Assembly (NCBI GenBank): GCA_036308445.1
Contig: JAXJVS010000098.1
Location: 1 to 8,932, forward strand
Source of the DNA: MGBC113645 sp036308445
GTDB taxonomy: Bacteria > Bacillota_I > Bacilli_A > Erysipelotrichales > Coprobacillaceae
Reading direction: 5' to 3'
Length of the DNA: 8,932 nucleotides
In this document: positions 1 through 6,857 of the stretch, piece after piece
Layout: the number at the start of each line of letters is the position of its first letter
Position numbering within the stretch: position 1 is the first letter of the stretch
Made by a program: the position numbers and the translations under genes
Notes under the pieces: generated by a model
What the model saw: the letters and a program-made list of their open reading frames with translations, nothing else
What the model was told of the DNA's origin: nothing
The model's database searches: none

Positions 1-861
1 GAGGAATTATCTCATATTGTAGAACGCTATACAATATTTGGCCGTGTAAAACCAGAACAAAAACAAATGCTTATACAGGCTTTACAACGTAATCGTCATA
101 TAACGGCAATGGTGGGAGATGGTGTTAATGATGTTTTAGCTTTAAAAGAAGCGGATTGTGGTATTGCTTTGGCATTAGGAAGTGATGCAGCAAGACAGGC
201 AGCTCATGTTGTTTTACTAGATTCTAACTTTGCTTCAATGAAGGGGATAATTAAAGAGGGAAGAAGCATTATTGCAAATATTGAAAGAGTAAGTTCTTTA
301 TATCTTACGAAAACGATATATTCTACAATTCTTTCATTATTCTTTATTTTTTTAGATGCAAGTTATCCTTTTACACCATTACAATTAAGTTTAATGAGTA
401 GTCTTGCGATTGGAATACCTAGTTTCTTTTTGACTTTAGAAAGTTCATCATTATTAAATGACGATGGCTTTTTCAAGCATGTCATAAAAATTTCTTTGCC
501 ATGTGCCTTGACTCAGATTATTTATACAATTATGATAAGATTTATAGGAATGATTTTTGATTTTAATGAAACAATGTTTTCAACATATTATTTTTTAACT
601 ACAGGCTTTATAAGTTTTATTGTTGTATTTATTGTATGTTTACCATTAAATAAACGACATATAATACTTATCAGTATTCTTATAACATTGTTTTGTTTAG
701 TTATACTATTCATTCCATCGTTCTTTAATATATATCCAATATATCATTTAGAAATGATAGGAATTGTTCCATTATGCTTAAGTTCATTATTAGTCATGGG
801 ATTATTGAAGAGATTTATTTATGATTTGAATCTTAATATAAAGAGTCATTCTAAAGATTGA
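1..861 (+). CDS. Cation-transporting P-type ATPase, C-terminal part (CtpE-like)
   Basis: This is the C-terminal 286 residues of a P-type ATPase; the reading frame is open from base 1, so the start lies outside the window. The visible part begins near the end of the P domain. GRVKPEQK is at fragment residues 14-21. The hinge motif MVGDGVNDVLALKEAD is at 37-52, where the GDGVND aspartates help coordinate Mg2+. About six hydrophobic segments follow, spread over residues 105-270. The pairing of DVLALKEADCGIA, a GSDAAR stretch, LLDSNFASM and GIPSFFLTLE resembles the CtpE-like group of bacterial E1-E2 ATPases more than the MgtA or PacL groups. CtpE is a Ca2+ importer in mycobacteria. The ion moved here is not proven, because the phosphorylation site and the ion-binding helix M4 are off the window. 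The gene ends in TGA and overlaps the convergent minus-strand gene by 16 bp. No convincing terminator follows. Confidence 0.9.
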   Translation, partial: EELSHIVERYTIFGRVKPEQKQMLIQALQRNRHITAMVGDGVNDVLALKEADCGIALALGSDAARQAAHVVLLDSNFASMKGIIKEGRSIIANIERVSSLYLTKTIYSTILSLFFIFLDASYPFTPLQLSLMSSLAIGIPSFFLTLESSSLLNDDGFFKHVIKISLPCALTQIIYTIMIRFIGMIFDFNETMFSTYYFLTTGFISFIVVFIVCLPLNKRHIILISILITLFCLVILFIPSFFNIYPIYHLEMIGIVPLCLSSLLVMGLLKRFIYDLNLNIKSHSKD

Positions 862-1340
862 TCTTTATATACTGATAGAATACAGTTAGATTTTTTGGCG
901 TTATTGAGTTCTCTATCTGATAATGTAATAAATTCGTTAGGTGAGATGAGGGGATGGCAGATAATCATACCAATAATAGGATATAATTTATGTTCAGTAA
1001 ATTTTGATAAATAGAATAGTAGGTTATTAATAATCATTTTTTCGTGAGTATTGAAGATAGTGATCAAAAGGCGGTTTTGCCTGAGTTTTAAAGATTGATT
1101 TGAATGTAATTGAAGGGTTTCGATGATTTTGGATGTTTCTTTTTGTAGGAATATATTTGAAGTTTTTTTGATGGGAAATTCAATAATGACACCAATTAAT
1201 GAGTTTACGTTATTCGGTCGATTGAGTCTTTTAAAATAATGATAATAGAATTTATAATTCTTATCATTGAATAACAGTAAAAATGGATTAAGAACATCTT
1301 CTGATGAATATACTTCTAAAATATTTATTTCAGTATTCAT
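846..1340 (-). CDS. Small protein with a degenerate GGDEF-like domain
   Basis: A 164-residue predicted soluble protein with no signal peptide or membrane helix. I chose the ATG at 1340 because GAGGTGG (1353-1347) sits 6 bases ahead of it. A longer in-frame reading to 1469 would only copy the antisense of the neighbour's membrane helix. The pattern resembles a nucleotide-cyclase (GGDEF) fold. There is a beta strand SLIGVIIEF at 47-55, a helix around 63-78, a strand pair around 85-96 where RQNRLLITI stands in the place of RxGGDEFxxxL, then a helix at 98-112. It ends with IIGMIICHP at 122-130 and LSDRELNNAKKSN at 140-152, matching the usual SIG...AD.ALY.AKK..N ending. The Gly-Gly-Asp/Glu-Glu residues for GTP and metal are absent, so cyclase activity is unlikely; a binding, sensing or structural role is possible. 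It is divergent from the deacetylase gene (94-bp gap). The family call is inferred from pattern alone and is uncertain. Confidence 0.72.
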   Translation of the reverse strand: MNTEINILEVYSSEDVLNPFLLLFNDKNYKFYYHYFKRLNRPNNVNSLIGVIIEFPIKKTSNIFLQKETSKIIETLQLHSNQSLKLRQNRLLITIFNTHEKMIINNLLFYLSKFTEHKLYPIIGMIICHPLISPNEFITLSDRELNNAKKSNCILSVYKDQSLE

Positions 1341-1434
1341 TGCTGACCACCTCAAAAATATTTTAGTTATAAAATGTCGAAATCTGCTGAATAATATAAA
1401 AAAAGAGGAAAAACATAAAAAAGGAAGATATAAA

Positions 1435-2820
1435 GTGAAAAGAGTAAAAAAGAAATTTATTGTCATCATCAGTATAATACTTGTCTTTGTTGCCGTCTTT
1501 TGGTTTTTACGTCCTTCTTCAGTTATTGAGTTTAATGATATAAGTAGGAAGGTAGAGATAAATAGTATTATTGATTATTATCAATACATTGAAGAGGTTC
1601 ATTATGGTAGTAAAGAAGATGTGGTTATAGATGATTCACAAGTAAAATTAAATACTTTAGGTAAATATAAAATTATATATTCTGTTGGTGATAAAAGCGC
1701 TGAATTAGAAATAGAAATAGTAGATACTGTTGCTCCTGAAGTATCTCTAAAGTCCAAAACAATAATATATGATTATGACTTAAGAGCTGAAGAATTGATT
1801 ACTGAAATTAAAGATTCTACTCAAACTAAAGCATACTTCAAAAAGAACTATCGTTTTAATAAGAGTGGAGATCAAGAAGTTGTAGTGGTTGTAGAAGATG
1901 AAGGTAAAAATAAAACTGAAGCAACAACCACAGTAAAAGTTTTAGAAGAAGATAAAGAAGAACCAACTATTAAAACTGATGAATTAGAATTATATCTAGA
2001 TAGTCAAACGAATTTAGATGAGAAACTAGAAATTAGCGACAATCAGGATCAAAATGTAAAAATTGAAATCAATGAAGAACAGCTAGATCGTACAAAAGAA
2101 GGAACATATAATATTGAAGTTACTGCTACTGATGCATCTGGTAATATAAATAAAAAGGAAGTTAAAGTTCATGTTAAAAAGCGTAAAGTCAGTAAAGATA
2201 AAGTTGTTTATCTGACTTTTGATGATGGACCATCTCGATATACTCCTCAAGTATTAGAAATATTAGAAAAATATAATGTGAAAGCGACTTTCTTTGTTAC
2301 AGGGATGAATAAAGATTATTATTCATATATGAAAGAAGCTGTCAATCAAGGACATGCTATTGGGTTGCATACATATACTCATAGCTATAATAAAATCTAT
2401 GCTTCTATTGAAGCATATTTTGAAGACTTAGAGAAAATTCAGAAATTGGTTGAAGAACAGACAGGAATGAAATCTACTCTTATTCGTTTTCCAGGTGGAA
2501 GTTCTAATACTGTTTCAAAAAAATATTGTAAAGGTATCATGAGTCAATTGGTTAAAATGGTAGAAGAAAAAGGTTATCGTTATTTTGACTGGAACTGTGA
2601 AAATGGTGATGGTTATAGTCAAATGGCAAAGAGGACAATGATAAAAAGAGCGACTTCTTCTAAAGCTAATCAGGTTATGATATTAATGCATGATGCTAAT
2701 GGAAAGAAAGCAACTGTTGAAACTTTACCGAAAATTATTGAATATTATTTAAATAAAGGTTATCAGTTTAAGGTTATTGATGATTCTACACCAGATTTTC
2801 ATCAAAGCGTTAATAATTAG
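1435..2820 (+). CDS. Membrane-anchored polysaccharide deacetylase with Ig-like repeats (PgdA type)
   Basis: A 461-residue enzyme of carbohydrate esterase family 4, probably removing N-acetyl groups from a cell-wall glycan such as peptidoglycan GlcNAc. The GTG start at 1435 is preceded by AAGGAAG (1421-1427) with 7-base spacing; an in-frame ATG at 1267 would run through the divergent neighbour. Residues 1-7 are basic and 8-25 form one membrane helix with the bulk outside. Three Ig-like, DUF5011-style beta modules follow at about 28-97, 98-170 and 176-247; the repeats are marked by DTVAPEV, EEPTI and the TATDASGN strand. The NodB domain spans about 255-450 and all motifs are present: TFDDGP (261-266, D263 base, D264 metal), HTYTH (H312, H316 metal), RFPGGS (351-356), DWN (385-387) and LMHD (H419). 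DWNCENGDG differs slightly from the common DWNVDSGD. Activity is expected. The exact glycan is not shown by sequence. A terminator overlaps the stop codon. Confidence 0.93.
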   Translation: MKRVKKKFIVIISIILVFVAVFWFLRPSSVIEFNDISRKVEINSIIDYYQYIEEVHYGSKEDVVIDDSQVKLNTLGKYKIIYSVGDKSAELEIEIVDTVAPEVSLKSKTIIYDYDLRAEELITEIKDSTQTKAYFKKNYRFNKSGDQEVVVVVEDEGKNKTEATTTVKVLEEDKEEPTIKTDELELYLDSQTNLDEKLEISDNQDQNVKIEINEEQLDRTKEGTYNIEVTATDASGNINKKEVKVHVKKRKVSKDKVVYLTFDDGPSRYTPQVLEILEKYNVKATFFVTGMNKDYYSYMKEAVNQGHAIGLHTYTHSYNKIYASIEAYFEDLEKIQKLVEEQTGMKSTLIRFPGGSSNTVSKKYCKGIMSQLVKMVEEKGYRYFDWNCENGDGYSQMAKRTMIKRATSSKANQVMILMHDANGKKATVETLPKIIEYYLNKGYQFKVIDDSTPDFHQSVNN

Positions 2821-2844
2821 CTAGGATATTGTCCTAGCTTTTTT
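2819..2844 (+). terminator. Rho-independent terminator after the deacetylase gene
   Basis: A perfect 8-bp stem, AGCTAGGA (2819-2826) with TCCTAGCT (2832-2839), closes a TATTG loop and runs into six Ts (2839-2844). The first two stem bases belong to the TAG stop codon. The next gene starts only 23 bases later, so termination may be partial. Confidence 0.88.
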
Positions 2845-2867
2845 CATATATTGAACTGGTGATAAAA

Positions 2868-3866
2868 ATGCAAAAATACATAACTCATATGTTTTATTTG
2901 ATTATTAGTCTTCTTTTCTATTATTTCTTTGTTAGATATTTTGTTATTGAGTATTTTCCTTTTTTGATTTCTATGATTATTGTTTTGTATATTATTTCTT
3001 TTTTAAAAAAGAAATTGTCTTGTTATAAATGGTTTGGATTTTTGCTTTTATTTATTTTGTATTTGCTTATTAGCTTGTTTGTTATTATTATCGTTTTTTA
3101 TGGTTTAGAGACTATTTATCATTTTATTTTGAATTCTAAAGTATCTTATAACTTATATCTTCTTCCACAGTTAGAATCATTTATAAATATCTTTCAGTCT
3201 TATGGTATAGATCAATTATTTTTATCGGGTAATGAATTGATGAATTCATTATTTACGAAAGTTATAGATTATTGCTTATCTTTTTTATCACTCATTCCAT
3301 CATTGTTTACTACTTATTTCATGGTTATTATATCTTCATTTGTTTTTTATATCTCTTATGATGAGTTAAAAACATATTTACTTACCTATATACCACAATA
3401 TCGTATTACTCAGCTTATTCAATTGAAGAACATGATATTATATACATTACAAAGCTTATTCATAACTCAAATTCAATTGTTTATCATTATTTTTATTTGT
3501 CTTTTTATTGGTTTTTCAATATTAAGGTTAGATTATGCTTTTATTTTAGCAGTTTTTATTTCTTTTTTAGATGCTTTACCTTTCATTGGTATAGGTATTG
3601 GTATTATTCCTATGGTTTTATATTATTTGTTTTGTAAAAGCTATTTTAAAGCTTTATACTTATTTGTTTTATATTTATTTATACATGTTTTAAGAACTAT
3701 CCTAGAAAATCATTTAATGAAAAATAAATTACATGTACCAACCTTTTTCATCTTTATTTCTTTCTTTCTACATCTAGAACTTTTTGGTTTTATTGGTATA
3801 GTTATATCACCTTTAACTCTATGTGTTATTCATTCTTTACTTGATAATTATAAACGAATCAAATAA
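2868..3866 (+). CDS. AI-2E/PerM family membrane protein (YtvI-like)
   Basis: A 332-residue polytopic inner-membrane protein of the AI-2E transporter superfamily. Family members have been linked to autoinducer-2 export and to Na+(Li+)/H+ antiport, so the substrate cannot be named here. Hydrophobic segments lie at about 8-25, 29-47, 55-80, 145-163, 200-218, 222-256, 262-278 and 292-325, with the usual larger hydrophilic stretch (about 85-140) after the first helices. Family hallmarks are LDALPFIGIGIGIIP (234-248), an asparagine at 281 in the region before VPTFFIF (290-296), and FGFIGIVISP (306-315) near the end. Length is close to the usual 340-370. The ATG at 2868 has GGTGA (2858-2862) 5 bases ahead; the in-frame GTG at 2859 lies inside that site and is less likely. 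It follows a terminator by 23 bases and precedes the HAD gene by 23 bases, so the two genes probably share a transcript. No clear promoter was found between terminator and start. Confidence 0.87.
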   Translation: MQKYITHMFYLIISLLFYYFFVRYFVIEYFPFLISMIIVLYIISFLKKKLSCYKWFGFLLLFILYLLISLFVIIIVFYGLETIYHFILNSKVSYNLYLLPQLESFINIFQSYGIDQLFLSGNELMNSLFTKVIDYCLSFLSLIPSLFTTYFMVIISSFVFYISYDELKTYLLTYIPQYRITQLIQLKNMILYTLQSLFITQIQLFIIIFICLFIGFSILRLDYAFILAVFISFLDALPFIGIGIGIIPMVLYYLFCKSYFKALYLFVLYLFIHVLRTILENHLMKNKLHVPTFFIFISFFLHLELFGFIGIVISPLTLCVIHSLLDNYKRIK

Positions 3867-3889
3867 AATAGGGGATAGAGGTGGAAAAT

Positions 3890-4666
3890 ATGGAAAAGAA
3901 ATATTTCTTTTTTGATATAGATGGTACACTAACAATAAAAGAAACAGGAGAAGTTTTACCATCAGTTATAAAAACAATAAAAAAATTAAAAGAAAACGGT
4001 CATTTTGTATGTATTGCTACAGGACGTGCTTTTTATAAAACAAAAGATTTTGCTAAAAAGATTGGAATAGATTACATTGTCAGTAATGGTGGCTGTGCTC
4101 TTAGTAAAGATGGTCAACTTATTCAAAATGAACCATTGGATAGAACTAAAGCTTTAGCTTTATGCCATCAGGCTAAGGAGTTAGGTTTTGGTGTATTGGT
4201 AGCTGTTGATGATAGTATTGATGTTGTCATGATTGATGAATTGTTTATTCAACAGGTTGGCTATCGTAAGGAACCAACAAGATATTTTTATGATAGTCGT
4301 TTAAAATATGATGATTTAAAAGATATATATAAGGTGTATGTTGCAGTAAGTCGTGAAGATGAACATTTATTGACTACTAAAGATGATTTAGGATATATTC
4401 GTTTTGTTGATTCTTATTTAACTTTTCAGCATGATGAAAAAGATAAAGGAATTATAAGAATGATAGATTATATTGGTGGCAATAAGGAAGATGTCGTGGT
4501 ATTTGGTGATGATTATAATGATTTAGTCATGTTTAAAGATGATTGGACTTGTATTGCGATGGGAAATGCCTGTGATGAATTGAAAGATGTTGCTGATTTT
4601 GTAACGAAAGAAAATAAAGATGATGGTATTGAATATGCTTGTCAGCATTTTGGATGGATTGATTAA
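3890..4666 (+). CDS. Cof-type HAD-superfamily hydrolase
   Basis: A 258-residue cytosolic phosphatase of the Cof subfamily (HAD class IIB cap), typical in length. Motif I is FFDIDGTLT (7-15), with nucleophile D9 and acid/base D11. Motif II is the threonine of IATGR (T44). Motif III is probably K186 in EKDKG, and motif IV is GDDYND (206-211), binding Mg2+. The cap domain lies between about residues 80 and 180. Family members dephosphorylate small sugar phosphates, flavin or pyridoxal phosphates with loose specificity, so the substrate is open. The ATG at 3890 is preferred because GAGGTGG (3878-3884) is 5 bases upstream; the in-frame GTG at 3881 is part of that ribosome binding site. It follows the AI-2E family gene by 23 bases, probably as one operon. 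No hairpin terminator is visible before the citrate synthase promoter. Confidence 0.92.
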   Translation: MEKKYFFFDIDGTLTIKETGEVLPSVIKTIKKLKENGHFVCIATGRAFYKTKDFAKKIGIDYIVSNGGCALSKDGQLIQNEPLDRTKALALCHQAKELGFGVLVAVDDSIDVVMIDELFIQQVGYRKEPTRYFYDSRLKYDDLKDIYKVYVAVSREDEHLLTTKDDLGYIRFVDSYLTFQHDEKDKGIIRMIDYIGGNKEDVVVFGDDYNDLVMFKDDWTCIAMGNACDELKDVADFVTKENKDDGIEYACQHFGWID

Positions 4667-4674
4667 AAATAATT

Positions 4675-4692
4675 TTGTATACAATTATACAA
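4675..4692. promoter_or_regulatory. Palindromic operator candidate at the citrate synthase promoter
   Basis: TTGTATA (4675-4681) and TATACAA (4686-4692) form a perfect inverted repeat around CAAT. Nested in it, TTGTATACAA (4675-4684) is itself a perfect 10-bp palindrome. The element covers the predicted -35 box. TTGTATACAA-like palindromes are commonly bound by GntR-family repressors, but no such regulator is encoded in the window, so the binding protein is unknown. Confidence 0.55.
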
Positions 4693-4706
4693 CAGTATGA
4701 TATAAT
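4678..4706 (+). promoter_or_regulatory. Sigma-A promoter of the citrate synthase gene
   Basis: The -35 box TATACA (4678-4683) has 4 of 6 matches to TTGACA. It is 17 bases from a perfect -10 TATAAT (4701-4706), which has a TGA extension at 4698-4700 (extended -10, TGNTATAAT). Transcription would start near 4713, giving a leader of about 27 bases with AAAGGAG at 4726-4732. Confidence 0.75.
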
Positions 4707-4739
4707 ACTAATTAACATTATTTGTAAAGGAGTGGTACT

Positions 4740-6071
4740 ATGAGTCGAATTCAAGATTTATTTAATAAATCTTTAAATGAAAATAAGATAGACAATGAAC
4801 TGTATACAACCTATTCAGTTAAAAAAGGACTTCGAAATGAGGATGGAACAGGTGTTTTAGTAGGATTAACAAAGATTAGTGATGTTGTAGGATATAAAAA
4901 AGAGAATGGGAAAAAAGTAGATGATTATGGTAAACTTTATTATCGTGGTATTGATGTTAAAGATATTATTAATGCTGATAGAAAAAATAAGAGATATTTA
5001 TTTGAAGAAGTCTGTTTCTTGATTTTATTTGGTTATTTACCTAATGAAGAAGAATTTGAAGTTTTCAAAAAATTATTAAGTGATAGCTATGAATTACCAG
5101 AACATTATTTACAAACAAATATAATGAATATACCAGCCATAAATTTAATGAATAAATTACAGCGTGGTATTTTGATGTTATACAGTTATGATGATGATCC
5201 AGATAATATAGGAATAGAAGAAACTTTAGAAAAAGGTATTAACTTAATTGCTAAAATACCAGCAATCATGTGTTATTCTTATCAGACAAAGATACATTTC
5301 TTTGAAAATCAAAGTTTAGTTATTCATCATATTAATAAAGAAAATAGTTTTGCAGAACAAATTCTTTCTTTATTAAGACCTGATGGTAAGTTCAGTGAGA
5401 AGGAAGCAGAAGTTTTAGATGTTTCTTTAGTTTTACATGCTGACCATGGTGGAGGAAACAATTCTACTTTTACGAGTGTTGTTATTTCTTCTACTGGTAC
5501 TGATTTATATAGTGCTATTGCTGGTTCTATTGGTTCTTTAAAAGGACCTAGACATGGTGGTGCTAATTTAGCTGTAAAGAATCAAATGGAAAAAGTCATC
5601 GCTGAAATTGGTGTAGATGCGACTGATAACCAAATTAGAGAAATCATATGTAGAATCTTAGATAAGCAGTTTAATGATAATAGTGGACTTGTATATGGAA
5701 TAGGACATGCGGTTTATACAATTAGTGATCCACGTAGTGAAATTCTAGCTGAAAAATGTAAAGAATTAGCTGAAGAAAAGAATCGTTTGGATGAATATGA
5801 TTTCTATAATCGTTTTGCTTCTATTGCTATTGAAGAAATATATGAACGTAAAGGTATAAGAGTATGTACTAATGTTGATTTCTATAGTGGTCTTGTTTAT
5901 GATATGTTAAATATTCCTAGTGATTTATATACGGCTCTATTTGTAGCTGGAAGAACAGTGGGATGGATTACTCATATTATTGAAAATAAACTTTATTCTA
6001 ATCGTATTATTAGACCTGCAACTAAATATGTTGGTGGTATAAAAGATTATCAGGAATTTGAAGATAGATAA
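4740..6071 (+). CDS. Citrate synthase
   Basis: A 443-residue citrate synthase, which condenses acetyl-CoA with oxaloacetate in the cytosol. The length is nearer the long form than the common 370-residue Gram-positive type. AAAGGAG 7 bases before the ATG supports the start. Residues VLHADHGGGNNST lie at 231-243. The catalytic triad is visible as H272 in GPRHGGAN, H323 in GIGHAVY and D380 in NVDFYSG. R332 in DPR and R405 in AGRTVGW are likely substrate or CoA contacts. GHAV replaces the frequent bacterial GHRV, as in eukaryotic citrate synthases, so it should not mean loss of function. A 2-methylcitrate synthase cannot be excluded from motifs alone, but no prp genes are nearby. No aconitase or isocitrate dehydrogenase gene adjoins it; it has its own promoter and operator-like palindrome and ends at a shared terminator, so it seems to be a single-gene unit. 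A role in making 2-oxoglutarate for glutamate is a reasonable inference. Confidence 0.94.
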   Translation: MSRIQDLFNKSLNENKIDNELYTTYSVKKGLRNEDGTGVLVGLTKISDVVGYKKENGKKVDDYGKLYYRGIDVKDIINADRKNKRYLFEEVCFLILFGYLPNEEEFEVFKKLLSDSYELPEHYLQTNIMNIPAINLMNKLQRGILMLYSYDDDPDNIGIEETLEKGINLIAKIPAIMCYSYQTKIHFFENQSLVIHHINKENSFAEQILSLLRPDGKFSEKEAEVLDVSLVLHADHGGGNNSTFTSVVISSTGTDLYSAIAGSIGSLKGPRHGGANLAVKNQMEKVIAEIGVDATDNQIREIICRILDKQFNDNSGLVYGIGHAVYTISDPRSEILAEKCKELAEEKNRLDEYDFYNRFASIAIEEIYERKGIRVCTNVDFYSGLVYDMLNIPSDLYTALFVAGRTVGWITHIIENKLYSNRIIRPATKYVGGIKDYQEFEDR

Positions 6072-6099
6072 AAAAAGGATATGTGACTATCCTTTTTTT
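6070..6099. terminator. Bidirectional terminator shared by citrate synthase and coaX
   Basis: A perfect 12-bp stem pairs seven As plus GGATA (6070-6081) with TATCC plus seven Ts (6088-6099) around the loop TGTGAC. On either strand the stem ends in a T tract, so it should work in both directions. The TAA of the citrate synthase gene (6069-6071) and the TAG of coaX (6089-6087) both fall in or at the edge of the hairpin. Confidence 0.9.
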
Positions 6100-6857
6100 G
6101 TTTTTTCATAAATGATTTTTAATCCTTTGAAAGTTAAATCAGCATCATGGATATCAATACTATCAGTCTCATTAGCAATAATTCTACCTAAACCACCAGT
6201 AGAAATAACTTTCATATTTTTACCATATTCTTCTTTTAATTTTTTAATAATATATTCTGTTTGTCCAATATAACCATAGACAATTCCTGCTTGCATGCTT
6301 TTTACTGTATTTTTAGCAATAATCTTATCTGGTTTAGTAATTTCGATTTCTGGTAATTTTGCTGCTTGAGAAGATAAAGCATTAGCACAAATACCAATAC
6401 CTGGGGCAGTAGCACCGCCAATAAATTCACCTTTTTCAGTGACAACATCATAAGTTGTTGCAGTTCCAAAATCGATAATGATACATGGACCACCATATGT
6501 ATAATAAGCACCAGCAGCATCTACTAAACGATCAGCCCCCAATGATGAAGGATTATCTATTCTAATAGAAATACCAGTTCTGATGCCTGGTCCAACCATA
6601 ATTGGTTCTTTATGTAAATATTTCTTTATGCAGCTAGTAAAAGAATAATTGATTTTAGGTACAACACTAGAAATAATAATATCCTGAATATCTTCTTCTT
6701 TATAATTAGCAGCGTTTAAGAAAGATAAAAGCATAAAACCATATTCATCAGAAGTTCTTTGAAACTTCGTTGTAAGACGATATGTTCCTTTAAGAATATT
6801 TTCATCATATAAACCCATAGTAATATTTGTATTACCAATATCAATAACTAATAACAT
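6087..6857 (-). CDS. coaX: Type III pantothenate kinase
   Basis: A 256-residue cytosolic kinase that phosphorylates pantothenate, the first step of coenzyme A synthesis. The length is typical. Motifs of the ASKHA fold are clear: DIGNTN (6-11, phosphate loop with D6), RTSDEYG (34-40), GPGIRTG (89-95), GADR (107-110), the DFGTATTYD segment (129-137), GGATAPG (147-153) and STGG (219-222). D109 and D129 are probably among the pantothenate and metal-binding or catalytic residues. Type III kinases are known to be insensitive to feedback by CoA and to need a monovalent cation, so flux control may fall on transport or transcription. The ATG shares one base with the coaBC TAA stop (TAATG), so translation is probably coupled; the nearest GGAG is 11 bases away and would be weak alone. 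The last three codons and the stop lie in the arm of the shared terminator. Confidence 0.96.
   Translation of the reverse strand: MLLVIDIGNTNITMGLYDENILKGTYRLTTKFQRTSDEYGFMLLSFLNAANYKEEDIQDIIISSVVPKINYSFTSCIKKYLHKEPIMVGPGIRTGISIRIDNPSSLGADRLVDAAGAYYTYGGPCIIIDFGTATTYDVVTEKGEFIGGATAPGIGICANALSSQAAKLPEIEITKPDKIIAKNTVKSMQAGIVYGYIGQTEYIIKKLKEEYGKNMKVISTGGLGRIIANETDSIDIHDADLTFKGLKIIYEKTKKG

Noticed and set aside
852..867. Inverted repeat as a terminator for the ATPase gene
   Set aside because: It can form only a 6-bp AT-rich stem with a tight loop and no T tract follows; kept as an observation only.
1267..1434. N-terminal extension of the deacetylase to an ATG at 1267
   Set aside because: It would place 56 charged residues before a clean membrane anchor, run antisense through the 5' part of the minus-strand gene, and lacks a ribosome binding site as good as AAGGAAG before the GTG at 1435.
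1341..1434. Promoters for the divergent deacetylase and GGDEF-like genes
   Set aside because: Several AT-rich -10 lookalikes (for example TATAAA at 1368 and 1395) exist, but none has an acceptable -35 at the right spacing on either strand.
1341..1469. N-terminal extension of the GGDEF-like protein with an apparent hydrophobic helix
   Set aside because: The hydrophobic stretch is the antisense of the deacetylase membrane anchor and the intergenic region. GAGGTGG fits the ATG at 1340.
1473..1478. TATAAT as a promoter -10
   Set aside because: It lies within the deacetylase coding region and no -35 is found 16-18 bases upstream.
4533..4754. Minus-strand open frame of 73 codons
   Set aside because: It is antisense to the end of the HAD gene and crosses the citrate synthase promoter; the composition is not protein-like and no family is recognised.
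5687..5742. Damaged citrate synthase active site (GHAV in place of GHRV)
   Set aside because: Eukaryotic citrate synthases also have GHAV here, and the DPR arginine and the catalytic His/His/Asp are all present.
6302..6520. Minus-strand open frame of 72 codons inside coaX
   Set aside because: It is an out-of-frame shadow of a well-supported gene on the same strand.
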